Below are positions 41,389 through 53,004 of a stretch of 64,000 nt of DNA, one piece after another (within the stretch, counting starts at the first letter, position 1; each line of letters starts with the position of its first letter). The stretch spans positions 107,599,590 to 107,663,589 of the forward strand of contig CM059190.1 in the NCBI GenBank assembly GCA_030323885.1, read 5' to 3'. The stretch comes from Branchipolynoe longqiensis. Taxonomy: Eukaryota > Annelida > Polychaeta > Phyllodocida > Polynoidae. The notes below the pieces were generated by a model. That model was not told the DNA's origin and ran no database searches. It was given only the letters and a program-made list of their open reading frames with translations. The translations under genes were made by a program, and so were the position numbers.

Positions 41389-41683
41389 TAAACCATGTGT
41401 AATGTATGCTAACCAGCCAGTACTTGTATATTACACAATTCACTGCAATGCGCATGTGAGACACATCTAGTGCACGATCTCTCCTAATGTTGGTCATCAC
41501 AAACCATGTGTGAATAGGTTCAACGTGTGCTTAAAGCCTATGGCCTGTAGGGAAAGGTAGGACTGCGAGGGGAAACCGCCCCACTTCCGGGTTGCAAACA
41601 CGTCGGGTCACAGCTCCAGTCGTTTACCAGGGACCAGCGGAGGTAACTCAGAAAACACACAGTGCAGCAGAACCTCCAGTGGT
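41389..41683. other. spacer, nothing recognised
   Basis: ATTACACAATTCACTG recurs at 41432, echoing the direct repeat end. Otherwise unique. Confidence 0.5.
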
Positions 41684-41895
41684 GAGCAATTCTAGCAATT
41701 CTAGCAATTCTAGCAATTCTAGCAATTCTAGCAATTCTAGCAATTCTAGCAATTCTAGCAATTCCAGCAAATCTAGCAATTCTAGCAAATCTAGCAATTC
41801 TAGCAATTCTAGCAATTCTAGCAATTCTAGCAATTCTAGCAATTCCAGCAATTCTAGCAATTCTAGCAATTCTAGCAAATCTAGCAATTCTAGCC
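41684..41895. repeat. 9-bp minisatellite (AATTCTAGC)n
   Basis: About 23 copies of AATTCTAGC with AAATCTAGC and AATTCCAGC variants. The period is three codons, so a (NSS)n frame is open on plus and (LLE)n or (IAR)n on minus. Artefact. Confidence 0.97.
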
Positions 41896-42344
41896 CAGCA
41901 CAAACTGCAGAGTTTTAATCTAATTTCACATCAATCAAAAGTAAAGCGATATCAGGACAGAGCTGATGGTGAGATCGTGGAGTGGACAGGCGACGGGCAC
42001 TGAATAGTCTTTTGTACAGAGTGTTAGCAGTAGCAGCCAGGAAATTAATAGCTGAGAAATTGATTTGACTGATATGTCAGTTTCCATCCTCTTTATTGAG
42101 TCAGTTTGACATTTAAATAATTAAACAAATAACAATGGCTGTCACATTCGGCTCCATCTAGATGTCGCTATCTGCTTATAGCTCGCCTTGTGTTTATTGG
42201 CACAATTGTGGCACAATTGTGGAACGCACAATGGGGACAGATGAGCAGGTAATGCCTGGCGCAGCTCGGACCGACTGGGCCAGACTCAAGGGGATTCTGG
42301 TTGTGGTTGTGCTTGAGCATTCAGTCTAGTGTGGTTGGCGAGTG
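41896..42344. other. spacer, nothing recognised
   Basis: Unique, AT-leaning. GGCACAATTGTGGCACAATTGTG at 42199 is a duplicated palindrome CACAATTGTG. No gene. Confidence 0.5.
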
Positions 42345-43005
42345 GAGGATGGGTGGTGGGTGGTGGATGATGTGTAGTGAGGGCTGTGTGGTGTGTGGTG
42401 TGGTGTGTGGTGTGTGGTGTGTGGTGTGTGGTGTGTGGTGTGTGGTGTGTGATGTGTGGTGTGTGATGTGTGGTGTGTGGTGTGTGGTGTGTGGTGGGTG
42501 ATGTGTGGTGAGTGATGGGTGATTGGTGGTGTGTTCTGTGTGGTGCCTGTTGTGTTGTGTGTGGTGTTGGTCTGTTTTGTGCGATGAGTGGTGTGTGGTG
42601 TGTGGTGTGTGGTGTGTGGTGTGTGATGTGTGATGTGTGGTGTGTGATGTGTGGTGTGTGGTGGGTGATTGGTGGTGTGTGGTGTGTTCTGTGTGGTGCC
42701 TGTTGTGTGTTGTGTTTTGTGTGGGTGTGTTTTGTGCGATGAGTGGTGTGTGGTGAGTGGTGTGTGGTGTGTGATGTGTGGTGTGTGGGGTGGGTCTGTT
42801 TTGTGCGATGAGTGGTGTGTGGTGTGTGGTGTGTGGTGTGTGATGTGTGGTGTGTGGTGGATGGTGTGTGATGTGTGGTGTGTGGTGGGTGATGGGTGAT
42901 TGGTGGTGTGTGGTGTTTCTGTGTGGTGCCTGTTGTGTGTTGTGTGGTGTGGGTGTGTTTTGTGCGATGAGTGGTGTGTGGTATGTGGTGATTGGTGAGT
43001 GATGT
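42345..43005. repeat. GT-rich minisatellite with about 160-bp higher-order units
   Basis: (GTGTGTGGT)n units interrupted three times by the same marker, TTCTGTGTGGTGCCTGTTGT then TTTTGTGCGATGAGTGGTG, at about 42534, 42689 and 42916, so larger blocks were duplicated. G/T on plus. His/Thr-rich minus frames are artefacts. Confidence 0.92.
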
Positions 43006-43116
43006 GTGATAAGGGGGGGAAGTGTCTGGTCTTGCTGTCACATTCTCCATGCTGACATCCATTGTGATCTGAATGCAGTCCAAGGCATGTCTTCAGACCC
43101 TGTCTACACAATACCA

Positions 43117-43820
43117 GGGGCCATATGCATGGAGCAGTGTTAGAGGCGTAAACGCGTTTAGAGGGGATTTCTGGTTTAGCGCCAAAAAGTTGGTATGCAC
43201 GAGTCAGTGATAGGCCTAAAACTGAATGTTTAAGATTTGCAATAATCCCATTTATATATTTTAAGGGTGTTGTAAGCGTATGGTTGTAGCTGAAATCTAT
43301 TGAATGCTATCATATTTAACAGAATTAGCTACCCAATAAGTGAAATTTCATTAATTTAACCCTAAATTCGAACCATTATTAACGCTGCCGCCGCATTGGC
43401 GGCGATGTTAATATTGTCAAATCGAATCGACGAACGTAATGTAAACAAATCGCCGCCGCCGCCGTATGGACGTCGCTTTCGATGCAGCGGCGGCAACGAT
43501 TTGTTTACTTTACGTTCGTCGATTAGAAAATATAACTATTAATATCGCCGCCAATGCGGCGGTAGCCTTAAGGAGGGTTCGAATTTAGGGTTAAATTGAT
43601 AAAATTTCACTTATTGCGTATCTAATTCTGTTAAATATGATAGCATTGAGTAGATTTCAGCCTATCTTGGCACTAACGCAGCTGTATATCCAGATATATA
43701 GTTAAATTTACGTTTAGCTCTGGTGTTACACGCTCCTGCATACGACTTGGTTCCGCGTGTGCTAAACCAGAAATGGCTCTAAACCGTTGCCTCCTAACAC
43801 TGCTCCATGCATATGGCCCC
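43117..43820. mobile_element. 704-bp near-perfect palindrome (foldback element)
   Basis: Left arm 43117-43465 and right arm 43475-43820 are inverted copies: GGGGCCATATGCATGGAGCA against TGCTCCATGCATATGGCCCC at the ends, AACAGAATTAG...AATAAGTGAAATTT inside, CCGCCGCATTGGCGGCGAT near the centre and GACGAACGTAA-GTAAACAAATCG next to the turn. By eye most stretches are 85-95% identical, with an indel around 43160-43260. No open frame. It looks like a long-TIR MITE or a head-to-head dimer; the superfamily is unknown and the target duplication unclear (AG/CAG flanks). Confidence 0.9.
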
Positions 43821-44344
43821 AGGAGTCGAACTGGGCACGAGGCAGTCTGGGTTCAATGGGGCGTGACTGATTCAACGGGGTGGGACGGGGCAGGGGTCGG
43901 GCGATGGGTCGCGGGGTGGGAGTGGGGGTGGGGATCGGCGGGGGGTCGCCACGGTTCGGCCTATTGCCGCCTGGGGGCAGCACTCACCACGCCTACCTGG
44001 GGGTTAATGGCGCACGAACCCGTGACCTTGTGACATATCACCTGACCTTATGCGACCTTGCGACCCGTGACCTTACACCACGTGACCTTGTCAGCCAAGG
44101 TCGGCTTGGGTGAATCCGGGTGTGGTGAAGGGAAACATTATAGACTCATGTCGCCAGGCCCTTTGTGTGTTCACTGCACACCCACCGGCAGTGGGCGGGT
44201 GGCAGGCGATGTGCATATATATATACACAGAAAGAGGCGTAAACCCAGACACGATAATATACTAACTGAAATATATGAAAGAAAAGTTCAACTCCTTGGT
44301 GGTTTCTCGTTACGCAGATGTGTCTAATTGGGATTTTGCAACTT
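43821..44344. promoter_or_regulatory. CTCF-like motif and nuclear-receptor half-site cluster
   Basis: CCGCCTGGGGGCAG at 43967-43980 fits the CCGCNNGGNGGCAG pattern of CTCF. Four TGACCTTR half-sites, all in one orientation, start at 44023, 44043, 44068 and 44083 (TGACCTTG is the ERR/SF1-type extended site). The rest of the interval is G-rich (43870-43945) or unique. No gene. Confidence 0.35.
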
Positions 44345-44452
44345 GTTAATATTGTAATGGTCTGCACTGACCTCTCAGGTAAGGAATACATAGACAGGTA
44401 GGTGTGAGTAGGGTTGTGACATCAGGGAGCCTAGGTGGTGTACTCAATAACA
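44345..44452 (+). mobile_element. fragment of the second SINE (SINE-2)
   Basis: GGTCTGCACTGACCTCTCAG, ACATAGACAGGTAGGTGTGA, ACATCAGGGAGCCTAGGTGG match the start of the SINE-2 units at 61.4 kb. The tRNA-like part is cut after GGTGT. Confidence 0.8.
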
Positions 44453-44454
44453 CA

Positions 44455-44548
44455 CTAGCTTCATGCCTTACTTGATGCCTCGCTTGGTGCCTTACTTAGT
44501 GCCTTACTTAGTGCCTTACTTAGTGCCTTACTTGGTGCCTTACTTGAT
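44455..44548. repeat. 12-bp minisatellite (CTTACTTAGTGC)n
   Basis: Seven to eight copies of CTTACTTAGTGC with TTGATGC and TTGGTGC variants, starting where the SINE-2 fragment ends. Confidence 0.92.
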
Positions 44549-45165
44549 GACTTAACTGGAGATGTGAGATTCTCGACAATCGAACACCGACGCTAGTCAT
44601 TTAGTGTTGACATTCTCAGTGTTCATGTATTCTATGCCCTCGTACTGTACACATACCCACGTACACATATATATGCACGCCTATGTACAGCATAATACTA
44701 TATACATGTATGTAATATATCCCTGTCACTGAGACTGTCACATACAGTCGGGAGCGGTCAGTGAGGAGTGTGCACGGTGGTGGCGCCACCAGTCGTAGTT
44801 GTGGGCGATGTTGAGTGAGATGTACCCGAGCAGAGTGTGTGGTGAGTGAGGTGTAGACAACTTTCCATTGTAGAATTCTGATAACCTCATATATATAGTT
44901 AGTCATCGATTAAGATAGACACCAGGCATGGAGCTGGGTTGACTAATGTATTCTCTGGCAAGGATCAGGTCTGACCAAAAAATATCTCTGTAAACATGAG
45001 CAGCAGCGAGTGAGGACATTGTGCAGTCATGGGTAGTGTCATAGTGGTGGAGGTGAGTACTGTGGTATCCGTTCTAGAGATAACACTAACAGTAATGGAG
45101 TGAATGTAGATAAGAATCCTATTTGTTATTTATATCCCGTAATAAATTGTATGGACCATATGTTC
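44549..45165. other. spacer, no gene recognised
   Basis: Unique, with TATATA bits at 44666 and 44892. Nothing else seen. Confidence 0.5.
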
Positions 45166-45372
45166 ATGGACAGACGGAGTGGCAGGATGAGTTGAGCGCC
45201 TGTTTCTCATGTGGCAGGTCATGACACTCAAAGCTATGCAGTTTAAATCCGGCTGAGTCAATCCAATGACTTCAAAATGTATACTTGCCGCTACCATGCC
45301 TGGTGTTCGGCTAGTATAGGGCAAGGAGCAGTGGAATGCGGAAGACCAATTGTCCACAGTTGAAATTTACCC
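45166..45372 (+). mobile_element. SINE, variant subfamily, second copy
   Basis: Head region with GAGTTGAGCGCCTGTTTCTC, TTTAAATCCGGCTGAGTCAA, then TCCAATGACTTCAAAATGTA, ACCATGCCTGGTGTTCGGCT, TAGGGCAAGGAGCAGTGGAA, GAAGACCAATTGTCCACAGT. The last two parts match the 13.2 kb copy and not the main family. Confidence 0.7.
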
Positions 45373-45384
45373 TGCTTAATCAAA

Positions 45385-45765
45385 AGGCCCAGTCACATAC
45401 ACGGTAGTGGATGTAGATGAACATAGTGGAGGCTAACGTAGTTGAACGTAGTTGAACTTAGTTGAATGTAGTTGAATGTAGTTGCACATACCTGAGATGT
45501 ATGGATGCTGGTACGTTCAACTATGTTCAACTATGTTCAACTACATTCAACTAAATTCAAATACGTTCAAGTACGTTCAACTACGTTCAACTACATTCAA
45601 TTACGTTCAACTACGTTCAACCACGTTCAACTACGTTCAACTACGTTCAACTACGTTCAACTACGTTCAACTACGTTCAACTACGTTCAACTACGTTCAA
45701 CTACGTTCAACTACGTTCAACTACGTTCAACTACGTTCAACTACATTGTGGTGGCGGTGGCGGTG
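45385..45765. mobile_element. MITE-C copy 2 with internal 10-bp array
   Basis: Starts AAGGCCCAGTCACATACACG (terminus like the 32.16 kb element). The left part has five head-to-tail GAACGTAGTT-type units (45427-45487); then from 45512 the reverse complement (CGTTCAACTA) is repeated about 23 times to 45745. The right terminus is not visible. The motif is the one scattered through the 32.2-32.8 kb copy. Confidence 0.7.
45509..45746. repeat. 10-bp minisatellite (CGTTCAACTA)n
   Basis: About 23 copies; the left third carries variants (TGTTCAACTA, CATTCAACTA, AATTCAAATA), the right two-thirds are almost perfect, so expansion ran on the right. Forms a long hairpin with the inverted units at 45427-45487. 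Confidence 0.95.
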
Positions 45766-45782
45766 TCTGCATCACCTGCTGG

Positions 45783-46122
45783 ACCCGGGCAGAGTGGCCT
45801 AATGGGTAGAGCGCGGACCTAGCGTGCGAAAGCTCGGGAGTTCGGTTCCGGTCAAGTCAAACCAATGATTTAAAAATTGATACTTGTCACTTCCTAACAT
45901 GGCGCTTCACATTAATAGGATAGGGCAAGGACTGGTTGGCTCAGTGTCAGGATAATGTGACTGAGTGGGATATCGGGTCATCGTGGTGGTGGCCTGATTT
46001 CCCAGTGGGGCAGCACTATACAGTTGCCATGGGTGCGCACAGTCACAAGTTGGTACCAATCCTGATATGAGTCTTTATGACCTTCAGTGATGTTAGGATG
46101 TAAAACCCCGACAAACAAACAA
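45783..46122 (+). mobile_element. tRNA-headed SINE, best full-length plus copy
   Basis: Head GGCAGAGTGGCCTAATGGGT AGAGCGCGGACCTAGCGTGC with A box (TGGCCTAATGGG) and B-box-like GAGTTCGGTTCC; body CAAACCAATGATTTAAAAAT, GGCTCAGTGTCAGGATAATG, GACTGAGTGGGATATCGGGT, CCCAGTGGGGCAGCACTATA; tail CAGTGATGTTAGGATGTAAA with ACCCCGACAAACAAACAAAT. A good reference for the family. Confidence 0.9.
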
Positions 46123-46317
46123 ATGACCCGCTGGGAAGGAGAGCTTGGCTTACACTGGGTATATGATGGTGGTATGATTGCAATCAGTATTTATATTGTC
46201 ATCATGTATTACATGTCAGATATATATGTGTGGCATACACAGACATATTACCTTCTCCATTAGATAGGTCATCAGAGGTAATGAGACACCGTGTTCCAGG
46301 CCGGGAGGAAGCGTCGT

Positions 46318-46700
46318 GGATGCTGATCGAGGGGTGATGGGGGGTGGGGGGGTACTGCTTGCGGATGATGTTCCTGTTGGAAGTGCTGTTGGTGTGCTGT
46401 TGGTGTGCTGTTGGTGTGCTGTTAGAGGTGCTTCGTGGGTCTGCTAGGGTGTTGTTGGGGTGCTGTTTCAGTTGCTGCTGGGGTGTTGTTTGGGTGCTCT
46501 TGTGGTTCTGAGGTGGGTGGAGGCGAGGGTGGCTGTGATGCGGGGGTGGTGTAGGGGTGGTGTGGGGGCGGTGTGGGGGCGGTGTGGGGGTGGTGTGGGG
46601 CGGCGGGTGGAGGTGAGGGTGTGGGTGGTGGTGTGGGTGTGGTGTGGGGTGGTGTGGGGGTGGAGTGGAGGTGGCGGGTGGAGGTGAGGGTGGGGGTGAT
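46318..46700. repeat. GT/G-rich low-complexity and short repeats
   Basis: (GTTGGTGTGCT)n at 46377-46424, then (GTGTGGGGGCG)n and GGTGGTGTGGG-type sequence to 46700. G-rich on plus. Confidence 0.85.
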
Positions 46701-47264
46701 GGGGGCCGCGGGTGCTTGCCACTTGTTCGCCGCTTGGTTTGCACAGATCGGTCCCGTCTCCCGCGTTGTGTACAAGAGCCGACCGTCCGTGTTTAATACA
46801 CACACCTCCAGTAGTGTAAACTCTGCCAGCCTCCCGGACCCGACACTAACCCTCTCACCACACAACCGCCACTCTCCCGCCTCACCTCACACACCCCGCC
46901 CCGGCACCCAGCAAATATCGTCTGCTGTCACCGAGATGCCAACTAGCAGACGACATTTACTGCACGCGGTTCCGCCGTGGCGATAATGCGTGCACTTGAG
47001 TGAATTGCCCCGGAAGTGGCGACATCTCGCGGCAGCAGACGACAATGGTTAAAGATGCCGCGTTCAGCAGTGACAGACAGCCCGGGGTTGCACACTTGAA
47101 GTTATGAGTGGCGCCACCTGGGATCCCATAACTCGGCCCGGGCTGATCGGACAGGATGTGGTAATGACTGAGAAATACGGCACAACTTAGCGCCGCGGGA
47201 CGAGAGTACACACAAGGCACAAACATACCCGTTTGTTTGGCGCTTTATTTATGTGTGGTCAGGG
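46701..47264. other. CpG-containing unique spacer
   Basis: GAGTGGCGCCACCTGGGATC at 47106 is a weak CTCF-like site. A minus frame near 46865 has a coding-like stretch (AEFTLLEVCVLNTDGRLL) but no supporting signals. No gene called. Confidence 0.4.
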
Positions 47265-47632
47265 TGGGGGTGGGGTGGGGTTAAGAAGTAGGGGGGGGGG
47301 GATGGGTATATGTGTGGGTGTGGATGTGGGTGGGGTGGGGGTAGAAGGAGGGGGGAGGGTGGGGTAAATGGTGTGGGTTGTGGATGTGGGTGTGGGTGTG
47401 GGTGGGGTGGGGGTAGAAGGAGGGGGAGGGCTGGGGGTACATGTGTGGGTGTGGATGTGGGTGGGGTGGGGGTGGGGTGGGGTAGAAGGTGGGGGGAGGG
47501 ATGGGGGTATATGTGTGGGTGTGGATGTGGGTGGTGGTGGTGGTGGTGGGGTGGGGGTAGAAGGTGGGGGGAGGGATGGAGGTATATGTGTGGGTGTGGA
47601 TGTGGGTGGGGTTGGGGTGGTGGACAGTGGGA
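47265..47632. repeat. about 65-bp G-rich minisatellite
   Basis: Five units of GGGTGTGGATGTGGGTGGGG, then GTAGAAGGAGGGGG and ATGGGGGTATATGTGT. Many G-runs on plus. Confidence 0.92.
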
Positions 47633-48632
47633 ATAAGATTCACTGGTGCCTGCGTTTGGAGAGCTATACTCATATTATTAATAGGGGATCGGAGGCATCT
47701 CGCCGACATATCTGTGTCTTAAAGAGTCACTGACACGATCCCAGCTGCTGGCCGGATCCGCCTACATCCCGACCATCCCGAGTTCACACGGTGTGAGCAG
47801 AGATAAGTGATGTTGTTGGCGAGCGTTAGATAATGCGGCGCTTTGACCGAGCCGACCGGTCCGTCAAGACGCCGCCGTCCAGAACTCACAGGCTGATGTG
47901 GCGGCGGGCTCTCTGCAGACGACAATTTCCTACCACTTGCCGCGGATTTGAAATTTGAATCGTGTTCTGAATGTCATTTGTAAAAGCGCGATCATTCTTC
48001 CTGCCCACTAAAATCGGGGCAGACAAGAGCAAGTCTGCACCTGACGAGCTGAAGCTGACAAGCCCTGCCTGAGTGGTTAGAGCACAGCATGGGCCGGATG
48101 TGGGTAATAAGTGACTGTAGTTGTTTGTTACCATGACGACGTGGTGTGCAACTATGATGAAGGTTTATGCAAAGTCTACCCGAACGTGGACATGACACAA
48201 ATTCGGAGTGTCATCCTGGCCACAGCACCACTGTCGTGAGGATAATTGAAACGCAGAGAACATTACGTACCGGAGCTCGAACCCACATTCCTGCCTTTCC
48301 GAAATGGACCTCCTACCTATTAAGCCCCCACAACTCTCTGATACACTCAGCCTACCACTTCCACCTGTAAGTGGTAACCTGTAAGTGGTACACACACTGA
48401 GGTTAAAATACGATTTGCCCCCTGCTCTCTGTCCTTGTCCCACCAAGCAGCCGCCCGTTTTTAAATTGCGCAACGTAATTTGTGTCCGGCCCCCCTCGTA
48501 CCGCTGTAAGGGAGGGGTTGGGTGGGGTGGGGGGGGGGGGTCATTCATCATGCGTCTAGATCGGTCTGAACACAGACCAGACTCTACTTACTGATTAAAC
48601 ACGACAACCACAGTAAGCCTGCTTCACCCACT
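47633..48632. other. unique spacer with possible tRNA-like debris
   Basis: CCTGAGTGGTTAGAGCACAG at 48067 and GGAGCTCGAACCCACATTCC at 48272 (reverse) recall tRNA-derived A and B boxes, but neither can be folded or extended into a SINE. G run at 48520-48540. No gene. Confidence 0.4.
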
Positions 48633-51508
48633 ACATGGACTATCCCTGCAACACAAGCGATATGAAGCCTCACAGTGCCACCTACTATCCCTGCAACACA
48701 AGCGATATGAAGCCTCACAGTGCCACCTACTATCCCTGCAACACAAGCTGCATGAACCCTCACAGTGCAACCTACTATCCCTACAACACAAACTGTATGA
48801 ACCCTCACAGCGCCACATAATATCCCTACAACACAAGCTGTATGAACCCTCACAGCACCACCTACTATCCCTGCAACACAAGCTGTATGAACCCTCACAG
48901 CACCACCTACTATCCCTGCAACACAAGCTGTATGAACCCTCACAGCACCACCTACTATCCCTGCAACACAAGCTGTATGAACCCTCACAGCACCACCTAC
49001 TATCCCTACAACACAAGCTGTATGAACCCTCACAGCACTACCTACTATCCCTGCAACACAGCTATATGAATCCTCACAGCACCACCTACTATCTCTGCAA
49101 CACAAGCTGGATGAACCCTCACAGCACTACCTACTATCCCTGCAACACAAGCTATGTGAATCCTCACAGCGCAACCTACTATCTCTGCAACACAAGCTGT
49201 ATGAACCCTCACAGCGCCACCTACTATCCCTGCAACACAAGCTGTATGAACCCTCACAGCACCACCTACTATCCCTACAACACAAGCTGTATGAACCCTC
49301 ACAGCGCCACCTACTATCCCTACAACACAAGCTGTATGAACCCTCACAGTGCCACACACTATCCCTGCAACACAAGCTGTATGAACCCTCACAGCACCAC
49401 CTACTATCCCTACAACACAAGCTGTATGAACCCTCACAGCACCACCTACTATCCTTGCAAAACAAGCTGGATGAACCCTCACAACGCCACCTACTATCCC
49501 TACAACACAAGCTGTATGAACCCTCACAGTGCAACACACTATCCCTGCAACACAAGCTGTGTGAACCCTCACAGCACCACCTACTATCCCTGCAACACAA
49601 GCTGTATGAACCCTCACAGTGCAACACACTATCCCTGCAACACAAGCTGTATGAACCCTCACAGCACCACCTACTATCCCTTCAACACAAGCTGTATGAA
49701 TCCTCACAGCGCCACCTACTATCTCTGCAACACAAGCTGTATGAACCCTCACAGCACCACCTACTATCCCTGCAACACAAGCTGTATGAACCCTCACAGC
49801 GCCACCTACTATCCCTGCAACACAAGCTGTATGAACCCTCACAGCACCACCTACTATCCCTACAACACAAGCTGTATGAACCCTCACAGCACTACCTACT
49901 ATCCCTGCAACACAAACTGTATGAATCCTCACAGCACCACCTACTATCCCTACAACACAAGCTGTATGAACCCTCACAGCACCACCTACTATCCCTGCAA
50001 CACAAGCTGTATGAACCCTCACAGCACCACCTACTATCCCTGCAAACAACGATGAACCCTCACAGCACTACCTACTATCCCTGCAACACAGCTATATGAA
50101 TCCTCACAGCACCACCTACTATCCCTGCAACACAAGCTGTATGAACCCTCACAGCGCCACCTACTATCCCTGCAACACAAGCTGTATGAACCCTCACAGC
50201 ACCACCTACTATCCCTGCAACACAAGCTGTATGAACCCTCACAGCGCCACCTACTATCCCTACAACACAAGCTGTATGAACCCTCACAGTGCCACACACT
50301 ATCCCTGCAACACAAGCTGTATGAACCCTCACAGCGCTACCTACTATCCCTGCAACACAAGCTGTATGAACCCTCACAGTGCCACCTACTATCCCTGCAA
50401 CACAAGCTGTATGAACCCTCACAGCGCCACCTACTATCCCTGCAACACAAGCTGTATGAACCCTCACAGCACCACCTACTATCCCTGCAACACAAGCTGT
50501 ATGAACCCTCACAGCGCCACTACTATCCCTGCACACAAGCTGTATAACCCTCACAGCACCACCTACTATCCCTGCAACACAAGCTGTATGAACCCTCACA
50601 GCGCCACCTACTATCCCTGACACAAGCTGTATGAACCCTCACAGCACCACCTACTATCCCTACAACACAAGCTGATGAACCCTCACAGCACCACCTACTA
50701 TCCCTGCAACACAGCTGTGAACCCTCACAGCACCACCTACTATCCCTACAACACAAGCTGTATGAACCCTCACAGTCCACACACTATCCCTGCAACACAG
50801 CTGTATGAACCCTCACAGCACCACCTACTATCCCTGCAACACAAGCTGTATGAACCCTCACAGCACCACCTACTATCCCTGCAACACAAGCTGTATGAAC
50901 CCTCACAGCACCACCTACTATCCCTGCAACACAAGCTGTATGAACCCTCACAGCACCACCTACTATCCCTACAACACAAGCTGTATGAACCCTCACAGTG
51001 CCACACACTATCCCTGCAACACAAGCTGTATGAACCCTCACAGCACCACCTACTATCCCTACAACACAAGCTGTATGTACCCTCACAGCACCACCTACTA
51101 TCCTTGCAAAACAAGCTGGATGAACCCTCACAGCGCCACCTACTATCCCTTCAACACAAGCTGTATGAACCCTTACACCGCTACCTACTATCCCTGCAAC
51201 ACAAACTGTATGAACCCTCATGGCGCCACCTACTATCCCTGCAACACAAGCTATATGAACCCTCACAGTACCACCTACTATCCCTGCAACACAAGTTGTA
51301 TGAACCCTTACACTGCTACCTACTATCCCTGCAACACAAGCTGTATGAACCCTCACAGCGCCACCTACTGTCCCTACAACACAAGCTGTATGACCCCTCA
51401 CAGTGCCACCTACTATCCCTGCAACACAAGCTGTATGAACCCTCACACCACCACCTACTATCCTTGCAACACAAGCTGGATGCACCCTCACAGCGCCACC
51501 TATCTCCG
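48633..51508. repeat. 45-bp minisatellite, about 64 units, 2.9 kb
   Basis: Unit TATCCCTGCAACACAAGCTG, TATGAACCCTCACAGCACCA, CCTAC. Variation is concentrated at a few sites (TGC/TAC; CAGC/CAGT; ACCA/GCCA). Because 45 = 3 x 15, both strands stay open for up to 330-356 codons: CMNPHSTTYYPCNTS on plus, VRVHTACVAGIVGGA on minus. Units between 50510 and 50810 carry one- to three-base deletions that break the frames, as expected without coding constraint. The last units (51160-51500) and first ones (48640-48780) are the most diverged. Confidence 0.97.
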
Positions 51509-51654
51509 CAAAACGGCAGCAAAAACAAACTCACGTCTCCACGCTCTTCTGGGCGCCGGTGTAACTTCAGGCTTTTCCAGAGTTACATTTATATATTCAT
51601 GTGCATATCTAATGTCTCACATCTTTCTCACCATTTATTAAGCAATTGTCGAGG

Positions 51655-52720
51655 CTATTGTTTCCAAACATCGTCTTCCTGCACGGATATATTAATGCAG
51701 GTTGCGTGCTCCTACATGGGTGTATTAATGCAGGCTGCATCCTGATGAAGGGATGCATTAATGTAGGCTGTATCCAGGTACAGAGATGTATTACTGCAGG
51801 CTGCATCCTGCTGTAATGATGTATTAATGCAGGCTGCATTCTGATACAGGGAAGTATTACTGCAGGATGCCTCCTGATACAGGGAAGTATTAATGCAGGC
51901 TGCCTTCTGATACAGGGAAGTATTAATGCAGGCTGCCTCCTGATACAGGGAAGTATTAATGCAGGCTGCCTCCTGATACCGGGAAGTATTAATGCAGGCT
52001 GCCTCCTGATACAGGGAAGTATTAATGCAAGCTGCCTCCTGATACAGGGAAGTATTAATGCAGGCTGCCTTCTGATACAGGGAAGTCTTACTGCAGGCTG
52101 CCTCCTGATACAGGGAAGTATTAATGCAGGGTGCCTCCTGATACAGGGAAGTATTAATCCAGGAAGCCTCCTGATACAGGGAATTATTAATGCAGGCTAC
52201 ATTCTGATAAAGGAAGTATTAATGCAGGCTGACTCCTGATACAGGGAAGTATTAATGCAGGCTGCATTCTGATACAGAGAAGTATTAATGCAGGCTCCTG
52301 ATACAGGGAATTATTAATGCAGGCTGCATTATGATACAGGGACATATTAATGCAGGCTGCCTCTTGATACAGGGAAATATTAATGCAGGCTGCATTCTGA
52401 TACAGGGACGTATTAATGCAGGCTGCATTCTGATACAGGGAAGTATTACTGCAGGCTGCCTCCTCATACAGGGAAGTATTAATGCAGGCTGCATCCTGAT
52501 ACAGGGACGTATTAATACAGGCTGCCTCCTGATATAGGAAAGTATTAATGCAGGCTGCATTTTGATACAGGGAATTATTAATGCAAGCTTCCTCCTGATA
52601 CAGGGAGGTATGAATGCCGGCTGCACCCTGATATAGGTGTGTAATAATGCAGGTTGCCTCCTCCCATGAGACTGTAGCAATGTAGGCTGCGTATTGTGCA
52701 GACACCAGGTTAGACTCGGC
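51655..52720. repeat. 33-bp minisatellite, about 32 units
   Basis: Unit GATACAGGGAAGTATTAATG then CAGGCTGCCTCCT. The left edge (51655-51850) is diverged. CTGCCTCCTGAT and CTGCATTCTGAT variants intermix. Period of 11 codons leaves minus frames open (PCIRMQPALIL). Artefact. Confidence 0.95.
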
Positions 52721-53004
52721 AATGTACGGTGCCTGCAGGTCGTTGCACCCCGTGATATCACAGGTCACTAAAACTTTAGTAAAAACCCTCAGCCCGTCCT
52801 GTCAGCCCGTGTTTTTACCGCAGCCATATTAATATTATTAGGTTATCACCCCATGAAGTACTTCCCTTTTGTGGTAGAACACCAGCTGTTTCATCTAGCC
52901 ACAATAGCAGGTCTCTTTACTTACACAGTTACAGACTCTAATTAGGCCTGGTGCAGGCAGTGAACTCACACTGCATGGATGCAATAACTCAGGCGGCCAG
53001 TGCG
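52721..53004. other. short unique spacer
   Basis: No gene or repeat recognised. Confidence 0.5.

Noticed and set aside
46422..46865. minus frame with a natural-looking N-terminal third
   Set aside because: Only about 50 residues look protein-like; the rest is Pro/Thr/His repeat, and no splice site or family supports it.
48060..48330. another SINE
   Set aside because: Only A- and B-box-like words are present, with opposite orientation and no shared body or tail.
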